This document shows positions 16,337-25,825 of a stretch of DNA of 64,000 bases, piece after piece. Position 1 is the stretch's first letter. Every line of letters begins with the position of its first letter. Made by a program: the position numbers and the translations under genes. The notes beneath the pieces are model-generated. The model did not search any database. It was not told the origin of the DNA and was given only the letters and a program-made list of their open reading frames with translations. This DNA comes from Marinobacter changyiensis (lineage in GTDB: Bacteria; Pseudomonadota; Gammaproteobacteria; Pseudomonadales; Oleiphilaceae), in assembly GCF_009193265.1 (NCBI RefSeq), contig NZ_VZZZ01000001.1, positions 310,001 through 374,000 on the forward strand, written 5' to 3'.

Positions 16337-16380
16337 ATACCTGTTAATAGGTATGTTGCATACGTTAAGAGTCATATAAT
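16337..16380 (+). promoter_or_regulatory. nnrS promoter with an unassigned inverted-repeat operator
   Basis: A perfect -10 hexamer TATAAT (16375-16380) has no acceptable -35. Instead a perfect inverted repeat ATACCTGTTAATAGGTAT (16337-16354) is centred about 41.5 bases before the predicted start, the position of a class II activator. A second short palindrome, GTATG-TTG-CATAC (16351-16363), overlaps it. Neither matches FNR/DNR or the NsrR consensus well. Confidence 0.6.
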
Positions 16381-16430
16381 ATGTATGTTATCGTAAACCG
16401 AGTACAGCCTGCAGCAAACGGAGCCACACC

Positions 16431-17615
16431 ATGCACGCCATCCCGACCAGCGAATCCCGGCAGCAGGCCTCTCTGGGCCAGTTGTTCACCTACCCATTCC
16501 GCATATTCTTTGTTTCCATGGCAGTGTTGGGGGCATTGGCAATTCCGTTATGGACTCTCCAGATCACGGGTATCATCAACCTGCCACTGGCGCTTCCGGG
16601 CGTATTCTGGCACCAGCATGAAATGCTGTTCGGCTTTCTGTCAGCAGCCATCGCCGGTTTCCTGTTAACCGCTGTCTGTGTCTGGACCAAGACCGAACGC
16701 CTGCGTGGCGCACCGTTAATAATGTTATGGCTGGTATGGCTGGCAGGGCGATTGCTGCTGGCGTTCGGCGCCGGCGCACCGGAGTGGCTGGTGCATACCG
16801 TCAACCTGGCGTTCCTGCCCCTGGTAATGCTGGATGCCGGCCATCGCATCTGGCGTGCACGCCAGGCCCGCCAGTGGATGATACTGGTGGTACTGGGCCT
16901 GCTGTGGCTGATGCAGATCGGTTTTGTGACCCGGCTTGAGCCCAGGTTCAGCTACGGCGCACTGATCATGGCGCTGGCGCTGATCAGCATTGTCGGCGGT
17001 CGCATCACCCCGGCGTTCACAGTGGGGTGGTTGCGACAGCGGGGTCTGAACGCCTCCGCCGTCAGGATGATTCCCAAACTGGACCTCACCACCCTGGCCA
17101 GCCTGATTTTACTGATGGTATCTCTGGTCATCGGCCTCTCCTCACTCACCGCTCTGCTGGCTATAACTGCGGCTGCATTGATGCTGGCCCGACTGGCGCT
17201 CTGGCAGGGCTGGCTGGCGCGAACCGAGCCATTACTCTGGATATTGCATCTGTCGCTACTCTGGGTGCCGGTTACGCTGGTACTGCTGGCAGGGTCGCTG
17301 CTCGCGGGCTGGCCCGTCAGCGCCTGGACGCATGCTGCCGGCACCGGAGCCGTCGGTTGCCTTGTGCTCGGCGTTATTGCCCGGGTGTCCCTGGGCCATA
17401 CCGGGCGACCACTGGTGCTGCCTGAAGGGATGGTACTGGCCTTCGTTGCCATTCACCTGGCGGCGCTGGTTCGGGTATTGACGGCGTTCACCCTGATTCC
17501 CTGGCACTCAGGTATCGCTGTCAGTGCAGTGTTATGGCTTCTGGCCTACGGTATGTTCCTGCTCCGATATACAAAAATACTGGCCAGCCCTCGCCTGGAC
17601 GGTCAGCCCGGCTGA
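16431..17615 (+). CDS. nnrS: NnrS family heme/copper membrane protein
   Basis: 394 residues, twelve hydrophobic helices, typical NnrS length. Family marks: FTYPFRIFFVSMAVLGALAIP near the N-terminus, FWHQHEMLFGFLSAAIAGFLLTA (shown here as WHQHEMLFGF, with the His thought to bind heme), ALISIVGGRITPAFTVGWL and VLGVIARVSLGHTGRPL. NnrS relieves nitrosative stress and is regulated with denitrification genes in other bacteria. Its own promoter has an activator-type inverted repeat. It lies between sirB2 and the suf operon, which fits because NO damages Fe-S clusters. Confidence 0.92.
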   Translation: MHAIPTSESRQQASLGQLFTYPFRIFFVSMAVLGALAIPLWTLQITGIINLPLALPGVFWHQHEMLFGFLSAAIAGFLLTAVCVWTKTERLRGAPLIMLWLVWLAGRLLLAFGAGAPEWLVHTVNLAFLPLVMLDAGHRIWRARQARQWMILVVLGLLWLMQIGFVTRLEPRFSYGALIMALALISIVGGRITPAFTVGWLRQRGLNASAVRMIPKLDLTTLASLILLMVSLVIGLSSLTALLAITAAALMLARLALWQGWLARTEPLLWILHLSLLWVPVTLVLLAGSLLAGWPVSAWTHAAGTGAVGCLVLGVIARVSLGHTGRPLVLPEGMVLAFVAIHLAALVRVLTAFTLIPWHSGIAVSAVLWLLAYGMFLLRYTKILASPRLDGQPG

Positions 17616-17690
17616 CAGACTATCACCGTCATTACCTGCCCGTTAATGCCTCGCCGGCCAATTGCGGTATACTCACGACACACCAAATTA

Positions 17691-17723
17691 ATACCTGACT
17701 AATTTAGTCTGATATTGTACAAT
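17691..17723 (+). promoter_or_regulatory. suf operon promoter with IscR type 1 site
   Basis: The 25 bases 17691-17715 fit the IscR type 1 consensus ATASYYGACTRWWWYAGTCRRSTAT with about two mismatches; the core is ATACCTGACTAATTTAGTCT. It overlaps a promoter made of CTGACT (17695-17700), a 17-base spacer and TACAAT (17718-17723). Binding of [2Fe-2S] IscR there would block RNA polymerase, so suf should be induced when clusters are scarce. No iscR gene is in the window, so the regulator acts from elsewhere. Confidence 0.85.
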
Positions 17724-17751
17724 TGGTCATCAAAAGCCTCATCTAACAACG

Positions 17752-17872
17752 ACCCTCAGCAGGTTTACGGGTGCCAAGATCCGGCTCTCGCCCAGTACTG
17801 AGGGCATGACACCCGAAGCCTGCAGTAAGGTCCTGAGGGTCTTTACTGACAAAACAGCGGGCCTAGCGGTCC
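17752..17872 (+). other. Long foldable 5' leader of the suf mRNA
   Basis: Roughly 170 bases separate the predicted start (near 17730) from sufB. The leader can form a long stem: ACCCTCA (17752) with TGAGGGT (17834-17840), GCAGG (17759) with CCTGC (17819), and CGGGTG (17768) with CACCCG (17810). The sequence CAGTAAGG...CTTTACTG (17823-17848) can form a second hairpin that uses the 3' side of the outer stem, so the two folds exclude one another. A third small hairpin (GGGCC/GGTCC, 17859-17872) sits before the sufB ribosome site. No poly-T follows, and no peptide is evident. Structure by eye only. Confidence 0.4.
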
Positions 17873-17900
17873 CAATGAGAGAGAATACGGAGCGACGATC

Positions 17901-19349
17901 ATGGCGAACACCGACAAACAGGTGAACGAGCTGATCAAACGGGAATACGAGCACGGTTTCGTCACAGAAATCGAATCTGATACGTTTGAGCCTGGCCTCA
18001 GTGAAGATGTTATCCGGCGCCTGTCAGCCATCAAGAATGAGCCTGAATTCATGCTGGAATGGCGGCTGAAAGCTTACCGTCGCTGGCTTGAAATGGATGA
18101 GCCAGAATGGGCTCACGTGCACTACCCGAAGGTCGATTACGACAGTATTTCGTACTATTCTGCCCCGAAGAAAAAAGAAGACATGCTCCAGAGCCTGGAC
18201 GAGGTTGATCCGGAACTGCTGCGCACCTACGAAAAACTGGGCATTCCCCTGCACGAGCGCGCGGCCCTGGCAGGCGTTGCAGTTGACGCGGTATTCGACT
18301 CGGTGTCGGTTGCTACCACCTTCAAAGAGCCGCTGGCCAAAGCCGGGGTGATTTTCTGCTCGATTTCAGAGGCCGTCAAGGAGCACCCGGAGCTGGTGAA
18401 AAAATACCTCGGCTCGGTGGTGCCTGCTGGCGACAACTTCTTTGCTTGCCTGAACGCGGCGACCTTTTCCGACGGTACCTTTGTCTATGTGCCCAAGGGC
18501 GTGCGCTGCCCGATGGAGTTGTCCACCTACTTCCGGATCAACGCTGCCAATACCGGCCAGTTCGAGCGCACCCTGATCATTGCCGAAGCCGGCAGTTATG
18601 TCAGCTACCTGGAAGGCTGCACCGCTCCCATGCGCGACGAGAATCAGCTCCATGCGGCGGTGGTTGAACTGGTGGCCATGGACGATGCCCAGATCAAGTA
18701 CTCCACCGTACAGAACTGGTACCCGGGCGATGAGAACGGTAAAGGCGGCATCTACAACTTTGTCACCAAGCGCGGCGCCTGCATTGGAAAAAACTCGAAA
18801 ATCTCCTGGACCCAGGTTGAAACCGGGTCAGCCATCACCTGGAAGTACCCCAGCTGTATATTGCGAGGCGAGAACAGCGTCGGTGAGTTCTATTCCGTGG
18901 CGCTGACCAATAACTATCAGCAGGCCGACACCGGCACCAAGATGATTCATCTGGGCAAGAACACCAGCAGCACCATCATCTCCAAGGGTATTTCGGCCGG
19001 GCACAGCAGCAACGCGTATCGCGGCCTGGTGAAATTCGGACCCGGTGCTGAAGGCGCGCGGAATTTCACCCAGTGTGACTCCCTGCTGATCGGTGACAAG
19101 AGCGCGGCCCATACGTTTCCGTACATTGAGACCAAAAACAAGGGTGCCATTCTGGAACACGAGGCGACGACCTCAAAGGTCAGTGACGAGCAGATGTTCC
19201 TGTGCCGCCAACGCGGCATTGACCCGGAACAGGCCGTATCGATGATCGTCAATGGCTTCTGTCGGGAAGTGTTCAAAGAGTTGCCGATGGAATTTGCGGT
19301 TGAGGCCGGCAAGTTGCTCGAAGTGAGCCTTGAAGGTTCGGTGGGCTAG
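17901..19349 (+). CDS. sufB: Fe-S cluster scaffold subunit SufB
   Basis: 482 residues, as for SufB (about 480-495). The N-terminus ([19 protein letters not shown]) and the segments [38 protein letters not shown] and [19 protein letters not shown] are SufB hallmarks; the last includes the essential Cys and the His/Glu region for cluster assembly. SufB builds [4Fe-4S] clusters with SufC and SufD in the cytosol, receiving sulfur from SufS-SufE. It is the first gene of a seven-gene operon behind the IscR site. Start ATG is preceded by CGGAG. Confidence 0.96.
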   Translation: MANTDKQVNELIKREYEHGFVTEIESDTFEPGLSEDVIRRLSAIKNEPEFMLEWRLKAYRRWLEMDEPEWAHVHYPKVDYDSISYYSAPKKKEDMLQSLDEVDPELLRTYEKLGIPLHERAALAGVAVDAVFDSVSVATTFKEPLAKAGVIFCSISEAVKEHPELVKKYLGSVVPAGDNFFACLNAATFSDGTFVYVPKGVRCPMELSTYFRINAANTGQFERTLIIAEAGSYVSYLEGCTAPMRDENQLHAAVVELVAMDDAQIKYSTVQNWYPGDENGKGGIYNFVTKRGACIGKNSKISWTQVETGSAITWKYPSCILRGENSVGEFYSVALTNNYQQADTGTKMIHLGKNTSSTIISKGISAGHSSNAYRGLVKFGPGAEGARNFTQCDSLLIGDKSAAHTFPYIETKNKGAILEHEATTSKVSDEQMFLCRQRGIDPEQAVSMIVNGFCREVFKELPMEFAVEAGKLLEVSLEGSVG

Positions 19350-19406
19350 CAAAGCCCCCGACGCGCCCTGGAATTCAGACAGATTTAACCAGAGAGAAAT
19401 TGATCC

Positions 19407-20171
19407 ATGCTGAGCATAAAGAACCTGCACGCCACCGTTGAGGGTGAAGAAATCCTCAAGGGCATTAACCTGGAAATCAAGGCCGGGGAAATCCATGCCA
19501 TCATGGGCCCGAACGGCTCAGGCAAGAGTACCCTGTCGCAGGTGCTTGCAGGCAATGAAACCTTCACTGTGACACAGGGTGAAGTACTGCTGGACGGCAA
19601 CAACCTGCTTGAACTGGTGACCGAAGAAAGAGCGCGAAAAGGCATCTTCCTGGCCTTTCAGTATCCGGTGGAAATTCCCGGCGTCAGCAACATGCAGTTT
19701 CTGCGCACAGCGGTGAACGCTCAGCGTCAGCATCGCGGCGAGCCCGAAATGAACGCCGCCGAATTCATGAAGCTGGCGCGGGAAACCTCGAAACAGGTCG
19801 ATCTCGACCCCGGCTTCCTGAAGCGCGGCGTGAATGAAGGCTTCTCCGGTGGTGAGAAGAAGCGTAATGAAATACTGCAGGCCCTGCTGCTTCAGCCCCG
19901 GCTGGCGATTCTGGACGAAACCGATTCCGGCCTTGACATCGACGCCCTTAAGGTTGTCGCGGATGGTGTCAACGCGCTGAAATCCAAAGACCGGGCGGTG
20001 TTGATGGTGACTCACTACCAGCGCCTGCTGAACCATATTGTGCCAGATTTCGTGCACGTACTGGCTGATGGCCGCATCGTCAAATCCGGCGGCAAGGAAC
20101 TGGCGCTGGAACTGGAAGAGCGCGGATATGGCTGGCTTGGTATTAACGAAACTGCCGCCGCCGCGAGCTAA
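19407..20171 (+). CDS. sufC: Fe-S assembly ATPase SufC
   Basis: 254 residues, ABC-type ATPase. Walker A is GPNGSGKST (near residue 35), signature FSGGEKKRNEILQALLL, Walker B RLAILDETDSGLDIDALK, and switch His in VLMVTHYQRLL. The FSGGEKKR and DETDSGLD forms are specific to SufC. It binds SufB and SufD, and ATP hydrolysis drives their rearrangement during cluster formation. Preceded by an AGAGAG site; 57 bases after sufB. Confidence 0.96.
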   Translation: MLSIKNLHATVEGEEILKGINLEIKAGEIHAIMGPNGSGKSTLSQVLAGNETFTVTQGEVLLDGNNLLELVTEERARKGIFLAFQYPVEIPGVSNMQFLRTAVNAQRQHRGEPEMNAAEFMKLARETSKQVDLDPGFLKRGVNEGFSGGEKKRNEILQALLLQPRLAILDETDSGLDIDALKVVADGVNALKSKDRAVLMVTHYQRLLNHIVPDFVHVLADGRIVKSGGKELALELEERGYGWLGINETAAAAS

Positions 20172-20184
20172 GGAGAATGCAGGA

Positions 20185-21471
20185 ATGATCGCAGCACCCA
20201 GACTTTCCAGCAGCTTCCTCCAGGCGTCAGGGCATGCCTTGCCGGAGCCCTTGATGGCCTTGCGTAAACAGCGGGGTACGGCGCTGATCGATATGCCGTT
20301 ACCCACGCGCAAAACCGAGAACTGGAAGTACTCCAGCCGTTACCTGAAGCTGGATGACGAGCTGGCAACAGGCCTGCCCGCCGCTGGCAAAACCGGCCCC
20401 GAGCTTGCGGTTGCCGGTTACCACGTGGTGTTTCATAACGGGGTGATGGTACCGGAAGCCAGTGATTATCCGGACGTCGACGGCATTACGATTCAACGTT
20501 TCGCGGACCTGGATGATGATGAGGCATTGGAGCTCGCTGAGCGACTTGACAACACCCTCGACAGCAACGCGGTGCAACTGGCGCGCCTGAACAGCGCCCG
20601 CTTTGAGGATGGGTTGTATATCCGTCTGAAAGCTGATGCCGTGCTTGACCAGCCCCTCTACATTGTGTGCGAAACCGATGCCAGTACCCCCGGGTCGGCC
20701 TACCCACGCATCTATGTGGATGCCGGCCGCCACAGCAAAATCACCCTGGTCGAGGAATACATCACCAGCGGCGCCGAGTCGGCCATGGTCAATACGGTGA
20801 CTGAATTTGCGCTGTCCGAAGGCGCCCAGGTCACCAGTATCCGGCTCGCGCTGGACGGAGACAACGTGCAGCACATCGGTGCCACCGGAGCACGGCTCAA
20901 GAACAATGCGCGCTTTGAAAGCCATACCGTCGGATTCGGAGGCCCCCTGCGCCGACACGATCTGCAGGTGCGCCTCGAAGGGCCCGGTGCAGAATGCGTG
21001 CTCAACGGCGTGGTCGTGACCCAGGACAAGCAGCACTACGACAACCACACCACCATTGAACACGTGGCCCCCCACTGCAACAGCGATGAAACCTATCGCA
21101 ACATTGCCGCGGATGAGTCCCACGCGATCTTCAATGGCCGCATCCATATTCATCCGGATGCCCAGAAATCCAATGCCAACATGAGCAACAAGAACCTGTT
21201 GCTGTCTACCGGCGCTGAAATCGACACCAAGCCGGAGCTTGAGATCTACGCCGACGACGTAAAGTGCGCCCACGGTGCCACTGTCGGCCAGCTGAACGCC
21301 GATTCGATTTTCTATCTGGTCTCCCGGGGCATTGGCAGGCGGGAAGCACGGGCGCTGCTGAGCATGGCATTTATCAATGAGCTGGTTGAGCGCATTCCGG
21401 TCGAGCCGGTCAAAGAGACCGTTCAGGCCCGTCTCAACCTCTTCTTCGAACAGACGTTTAACGAGGCCTGA
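20185..21471 (+). CDS. sufD: Fe-S assembly protein SufD
   Basis: 428 residues from the ATG that follows AGGAGAATGCAGGA; the upstream open frame is only the sufC end read in another frame. SufD family segments are clear: RKTENWKYSSRYL near residue 45, ESHTVGFGGPLRRHDLQVRLEG (as SHTVGFGGPLRRHDL), NHTTIEHVAPHCNSDETYRN and DDVKCAHGATVGQL with the conserved Cys-Ala-His. The last motif matches the SufD site that pairs with the SufB Cys. Forms SufBC2D. The gap to sufC is 13 bases. Confidence 0.95.
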   Translation: MIAAPRLSSSFLQASGHALPEPLMALRKQRGTALIDMPLPTRKTENWKYSSRYLKLDDELATGLPAAGKTGPELAVAGYHVVFHNGVMVPEASDYPDVDGITIQRFADLDDDEALELAERLDNTLDSNAVQLARLNSARFEDGLYIRLKADAVLDQPLYIVCETDASTPGSAYPRIYVDAGRHSKITLVEEYITSGAESAMVNTVTEFALSEGAQVTSIRLALDGDNVQHIGATGARLKNNARFESHTVGFGGPLRRHDLQVRLEGPGAECVLNGVVVTQDKQHYDNHTTIEHVAPHCNSDETYRNIAADESHAIFNGRIHIHPDAQKSNANMSNKNLLLSTGAEIDTKPELEIYADDVKCAHGATVGQLNADSIFYLVSRGIGRREARALLSMAFINELVERIPVEPVKETVQARLNLFFEQTFNEA

Positions 21472-21476
21472 TCGCT

Positions 21477-22730
<1,254 letters not shown>

Positions 22731-22743
22731 TGGAGGCGATACG

Positions 22744-23097
22744 ATGACGGCTGAAACCTTTACCCCGACGGTGGGAGTCACCATGACTCCCACCGCAGTC
22801 AATCACGTCAGGAAACAACTGGCCAAGAAACCGGAGGCCAAGGGCATTCGATTGGCTATTAAAAAGAGTGGTTGCTCCGGTTTCAAATATGAGACCCAAT
22901 GGGTCGAGGAAGCACAGGAAGACGATCAGGTGTTCACCGTGGATGGCGTCGATATCTATGTCGAGCGCAAGCATCTGCCGGTGGTCAATGGTATTGAAAT
23001 TGACTTTATCACCGAAGGCGTCAACTCCATGTTTTACTTCCGCAATCCGAACGCAACGGCTGAGTGTGGCTGTGGCGAAAGCTTTTCTATCGCTTAA
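22744..23097 (+). CDS. sufA: A-type Fe-S carrier SufA (HesB/IscA family)
   Basis: 117 residues, start ATG at MTAETFTPTV preceded by GGAGG. The A-type carrier fold is recognised by IRLAIKKSGCSGFKYET with the first cluster Cys, and by NATAECGCGESFSI with the C-terminal CGC pair. The protein accepts clusters from SufBCD and passes them to targets. Located inside the suf operon, 13 bases after sufS, hence SufA rather than IscA or ErpA. Confidence 0.9.
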   Translation: MTAETFTPTVGVTMTPTAVNHVRKQLAKKPEAKGIRLAIKKSGCSGFKYETQWVEEAQEDDQVFTVDGVDIYVERKHLPVVNGIEIDFITEGVNSMFYFRNPNATAECGCGESFSIA

Positions 23098-23134
23098 GCG
23101 AATACCCTGTTAAACGGCGAGGCCTGAGAGATTC

Positions 23135-23677
23135 ATGCAAGAACGGGAAGTTGTCCTGACCAAACGCGAGGTGGAAGCCCGTCTCGTGCCTACCGGCACC
23201 GAGATCATGATTCCGTCGGACACCTTTGTCACTATCACCCAGTCCCTGGGCGGCAGTTTCACGGTCGCGGTCAACGGAAATCTCGCCCGCATTGAAGGCC
23301 ACGAAGCCGACGCGCTTGGCAAAAAACCGCTGGAAAGCAGTTTCGACACCCCCACTGACGGCACCATCAACGAGAATCAGGTATGGGAAGCCATACGTAA
23401 CTGCTATGACCCGGAAATTCCGGTCAATGTGGTAGACCTGGGGCTGATCTACGACTGCCAGATTACCAACGGCGGGCCGGACGGCAACGAAGTGTTCATC
23501 AAGATGACCCTGACCGCCGCCGGCTGCGGCATGGGTCCGGTGATCACTGATGACGTCAAGCGCAAGGTCGAGCACGTGCCCAACGTGGACAAAGTGACCG
23601 TTGAGCTGACCTTTGATCCGCCCTGGAACAGCGATATGCTGACTGATGAAGCCAAACTCGAACTGGGCATGTTTTAG
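23135..23677 (+). CDS. sufT: Fe-S maturation protein SufT (DUF59/MIP18 domain)
   Basis: 180 residues. The first 75 or so residues form the SufT N-terminal region (SLGGSFTVAVNGNLARIEGHE), and the rest is a DUF59 domain: VWEAIRNCYDPEIPVNVVDLGLIYD, seen as YDPEIPVNVVDLGLIYD, and KMTLTAAGCGMGPVITDDV, where the usual TxxxCP Cys becomes AAGCGMG. SufT acts as an accessory factor in cluster delivery in organisms that rely on Suf. Clear operon membership. Confidence 0.92.
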   Translation: MQEREVVLTKREVEARLVPTGTEIMIPSDTFVTITQSLGGSFTVAVNGNLARIEGHEADALGKKPLESSFDTPTDGTINENQVWEAIRNCYDPEIPVNVVDLGLIYDCQITNGGPDGNEVFIKMTLTAAGCGMGPVITDDVKRKVEHVPNVDKVTVELTFDPPWNSDMLTDEAKLELGMF

Positions 23678-23714
23678 TCCCATACACGGCATTCGCTACG
23701 GAGAGAAGTAATCA

Positions 23715-24173
23715 ATGACTGCGGCACTGGAAACCTTCATCAACAACCCGCTCGGCAAAAGCGTCACGATCAAGGACGTTATCGAGGATTTCGAGTTTCT
23801 GGACGACTGGGAAGAGCGCTACGCCTACATCATCGATATGGGTAAGCAATTGCCGGATTTCCCCGATGACGAGCGCCGGGAAGAGAATTACGTCCATGGC
23901 TGTCAAAGCCAGGTCTGGTTGATCCATCATGTTGACGATGCCACCGGCAAACTCTACCTGCTGATCGATTCCGACGCGATGATTGTCCGGGGGCTGGCCG
24001 CCATCATCCTGATTGCGCTCAACGGTCGCGAGCCACGGGAATTACTGACCACAGACATCGACGAACTCTTCGAGCAACTGGACCTGTTCCGCCACATATC
24101 ACCGACCCGGGGCAATGGGCTTCGGGCCATGGTGGGCAAGATCCGCGATATCGCGGCAGCCCAAGCCGCCTGA
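23715..24173 (+). CDS. sufE: Sulfur acceptor SufE
   Basis: 152 residues. SufE family: FEFLDDWEERYAYIIDMGKQLP, then NYVHGCQSQVWLIH with the persulfide-accepting Cys, and ADSDAMIVRGLAAIILIALNG appearing here as DSDAMIVRGLAAI. It activates SufS and carries sulfane sulfur to SufB. Last gene of the operon, 37 bases after sufT and 12 bases from the end of the convergent FlgT-like gene. Confidence 0.95.
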   Translation: MTAALETFINNPLGKSVTIKDVIEDFEFLDDWEERYAYIIDMGKQLPDFPDDERREENYVHGCQSQVWLIHHVDDATGKLYLLIDSDAMIVRGLAAIILIALNGREPRELLTTDIDELFEQLDLFRHISPTRGNGLRAMVGKIRDIAAAQAA

Positions 24174-24185
24174 ATATCCTTCCAA

Positions 24186-25430
24186 TTAGTAAATAACCGC
24201 GTAGTCACCAAGCTGAATATTGAGCGCTCCCCCATGCTCCGGCATCCAGGCGATACTTCGGTCCAGGCTAAGACTATGAATATGTAGCTTCACCCCGGTG
24301 TCCACCAATCTCGGCGGCGCATCCGGATTGGCCCATGAGGATTGCGCCCGGACAACATTCATTTTAACGCCCGGCAGCAGGCCAGAGTCGGTACCGACAT
24401 CCAACACCAGATCCTTGCCTGTGACTTCAAGTATCGGCACCAACATCGGCTGACACTCCAGGCGCCGGGTTATATCCCCGGAAATCTCCTCCAGCAAATC
24501 GCTTACTGCCTGCCCGTAACCGGTTTCGCCAAAACGCTCTGAATCAATACCCACCCGGTCTGTCCTTGAGACATCCCAACGACCGGAGGTTGCATAGCGC
24601 TCCTCCATGACGACCTGGCCGGTATACCCATCATGAACCACCACATCCACCACAAAATCGCGAGCTTTATCCGCGCTGAACAGTGAACGCTTCATTTTCG
24701 CGTACGTGGAGGTATTCCAGGCATCAGGGTTATGAACATCAACATTACGCACGACACCGGATACTACAAACTGCACCCCCATTTCCCGGCTGACCGCTGA
24801 GTACTTGCTCAAGCGATTGCCGAAACCGGCATGAGTCGGCGCGCTGCCCAAACTGGCAAACATTTGCCGGTCGGGAGCCGCAAATGGCTGGACACTGCCG
24901 GTCTCCCGGAAGTTCTGGTACAGCATTCCGGAGACCGCTTTACCCACCTGCCCCAAGCCACCGAAAACACTTTGCCCGGCATGTTCCAGAGTGAAACCGG
25001 CGACTGCAAGCTTCTTTCGATACCGAGGCGCCCTGTCATCGGGGCACTGCTGGCCAGGTACAAATTCTGGTCGCAGCTGCTCACTGCTGATGGATTCAGC
25101 CAGCACATCCAGCTTGTCCTGGGTTCCGCCGACTTGTTTTGTGATGATCAGGTGGACAGGTTCATTTAAAGCTCCCCCCACTATTTCCATACTCTCAGCC
25201 GAAGGCGTTAACTCATCGTCCTGAATTTCCTGATATTGCTCATTAACAACTAAAGCTGACGGCTTCTGGTCAGTATTAGTTGACATTTGCTCACTAGCCT
25301 CACCGGAAGCTTGCAATTCAAGATTCGATACTTGCGCATGTGTAAGACCGGAAGTGAGTCCAGACAAGCAAGTTGCCCAGACCATAACGGCCCTGTTTGT
25401 CCGACGATACTTGGTGACCAATTTCTTCAT
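24186..25430 (-). CDS. FlgT-like flagellar/envelope assembly protein
   Basis: 414 residues from MKKLVTKYRR, chosen because GGGG precedes it and a signal peptide follows (VMVWATCLSGLTSGLTHA). The middle part CPDDRAPRYRKKLAVAGF with following MLYQNF and VQFVVSGVVRNVDV resembles the FlgT middle domain, and the end, ILEVTGKDLVLDVGTDSGLLPG, resembles the FlgT C-terminal beta domain. The N-terminal region (residues 25-120) does not look like FlgT and is rich in Glu/Gln. FlgT forms the H-ring around the basal body in Vibrio. No flagellar gene is nearby, so the role is uncertain. Confidence 0.65.
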   Translation of the reverse strand: MKKLVTKYRRTNRAVMVWATCLSGLTSGLTHAQVSNLELQASGEASEQMSTNTDQKPSALVVNEQYQEIQDDELTPSAESMEIVGGALNEPVHLIITKQVGGTQDKLDVLAESISSEQLRPEFVPGQQCPDDRAPRYRKKLAVAGFTLEHAGQSVFGGLGQVGKAVSGMLYQNFRETGSVQPFAAPDRQMFASLGSAPTHAGFGNRLSKYSAVSREMGVQFVVSGVVRNVDVHNPDAWNTSTYAKMKRSLFSADKARDFVVDVVVHDGYTGQVVMEERYATSGRWDVSRTDRVGIDSERFGETGYGQAVSDLLEEISGDITRRLECQPMLVPILEVTGKDLVLDVGTDSGLLPGVKMNVVRAQSSWANPDAPPRLVDTGVKLHIHSLSLDRSIAWMPEHGGALNIQLGDYAVIY

Positions 25431-25571
25431 GTTTTTCCCCAAAGCCAAAGTCCCGACGATCCCATTACCAGATTTCAACCCCGATTCAAAAGCTTTGTCG
25501 CACTTAACATGGAATATTCATGCCAACTCACAGGACAATCAAATAGAAATTCAAAATTGGCCGGAGTTTGA

Positions 25572-25814
25572 TTAAATGAAAGCAGTACCTGCCAATGACA
25601 ATGCCATTTCAAGTTTTTCCTCATCCTTTTTATGGGCACGAATACTTTTCACTTTGCCCACCAAGCCGATTTTTTCAGAGAGAAGAGTGTCATTTGCCTT
25701 CGCCTCACTTACACAACGAAAACAAACCGTTACCCCATCCACGCTGTATTGCCTGGTGAACTGAATTAATCTGAATTTTACGTAATCTTTGAACCGCCAA
25801 TACCAATGCATCAT
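25572..25814 (-). CDS. Possible small hypothetical protein in AT-rich gap
   Basis: An 80-residue frame in the otherwise empty 350-base gap between the FlgT-like and TraF-like genes. The product would be basic at the start and amphipathic later (EKIGLVGKVKSIRAHKKDEE). It has no recognised motif, no clear ribosome site and lower GC than its neighbours. It may be only promoter DNA for the two divergent genes. Confidence 0.2.
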   Translation of the reverse strand: MMHWYWRFKDYVKFRLIQFTRQYSVDGVTVCFRCVSEAKANDTLLSEKIGLVGKVKSIRAHKKDEEKLEMALSLAGTAFI

Positions 25815-25825
25815 CAGGATCCATC

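Noticed and set aside
16337..16363. NsrR or DNR site for nnrS
   Set aside because: The inverted repeats do not fit TTGAT-N4-ATCAA or the paired ATGYATTT-type NsrR halves well enough.
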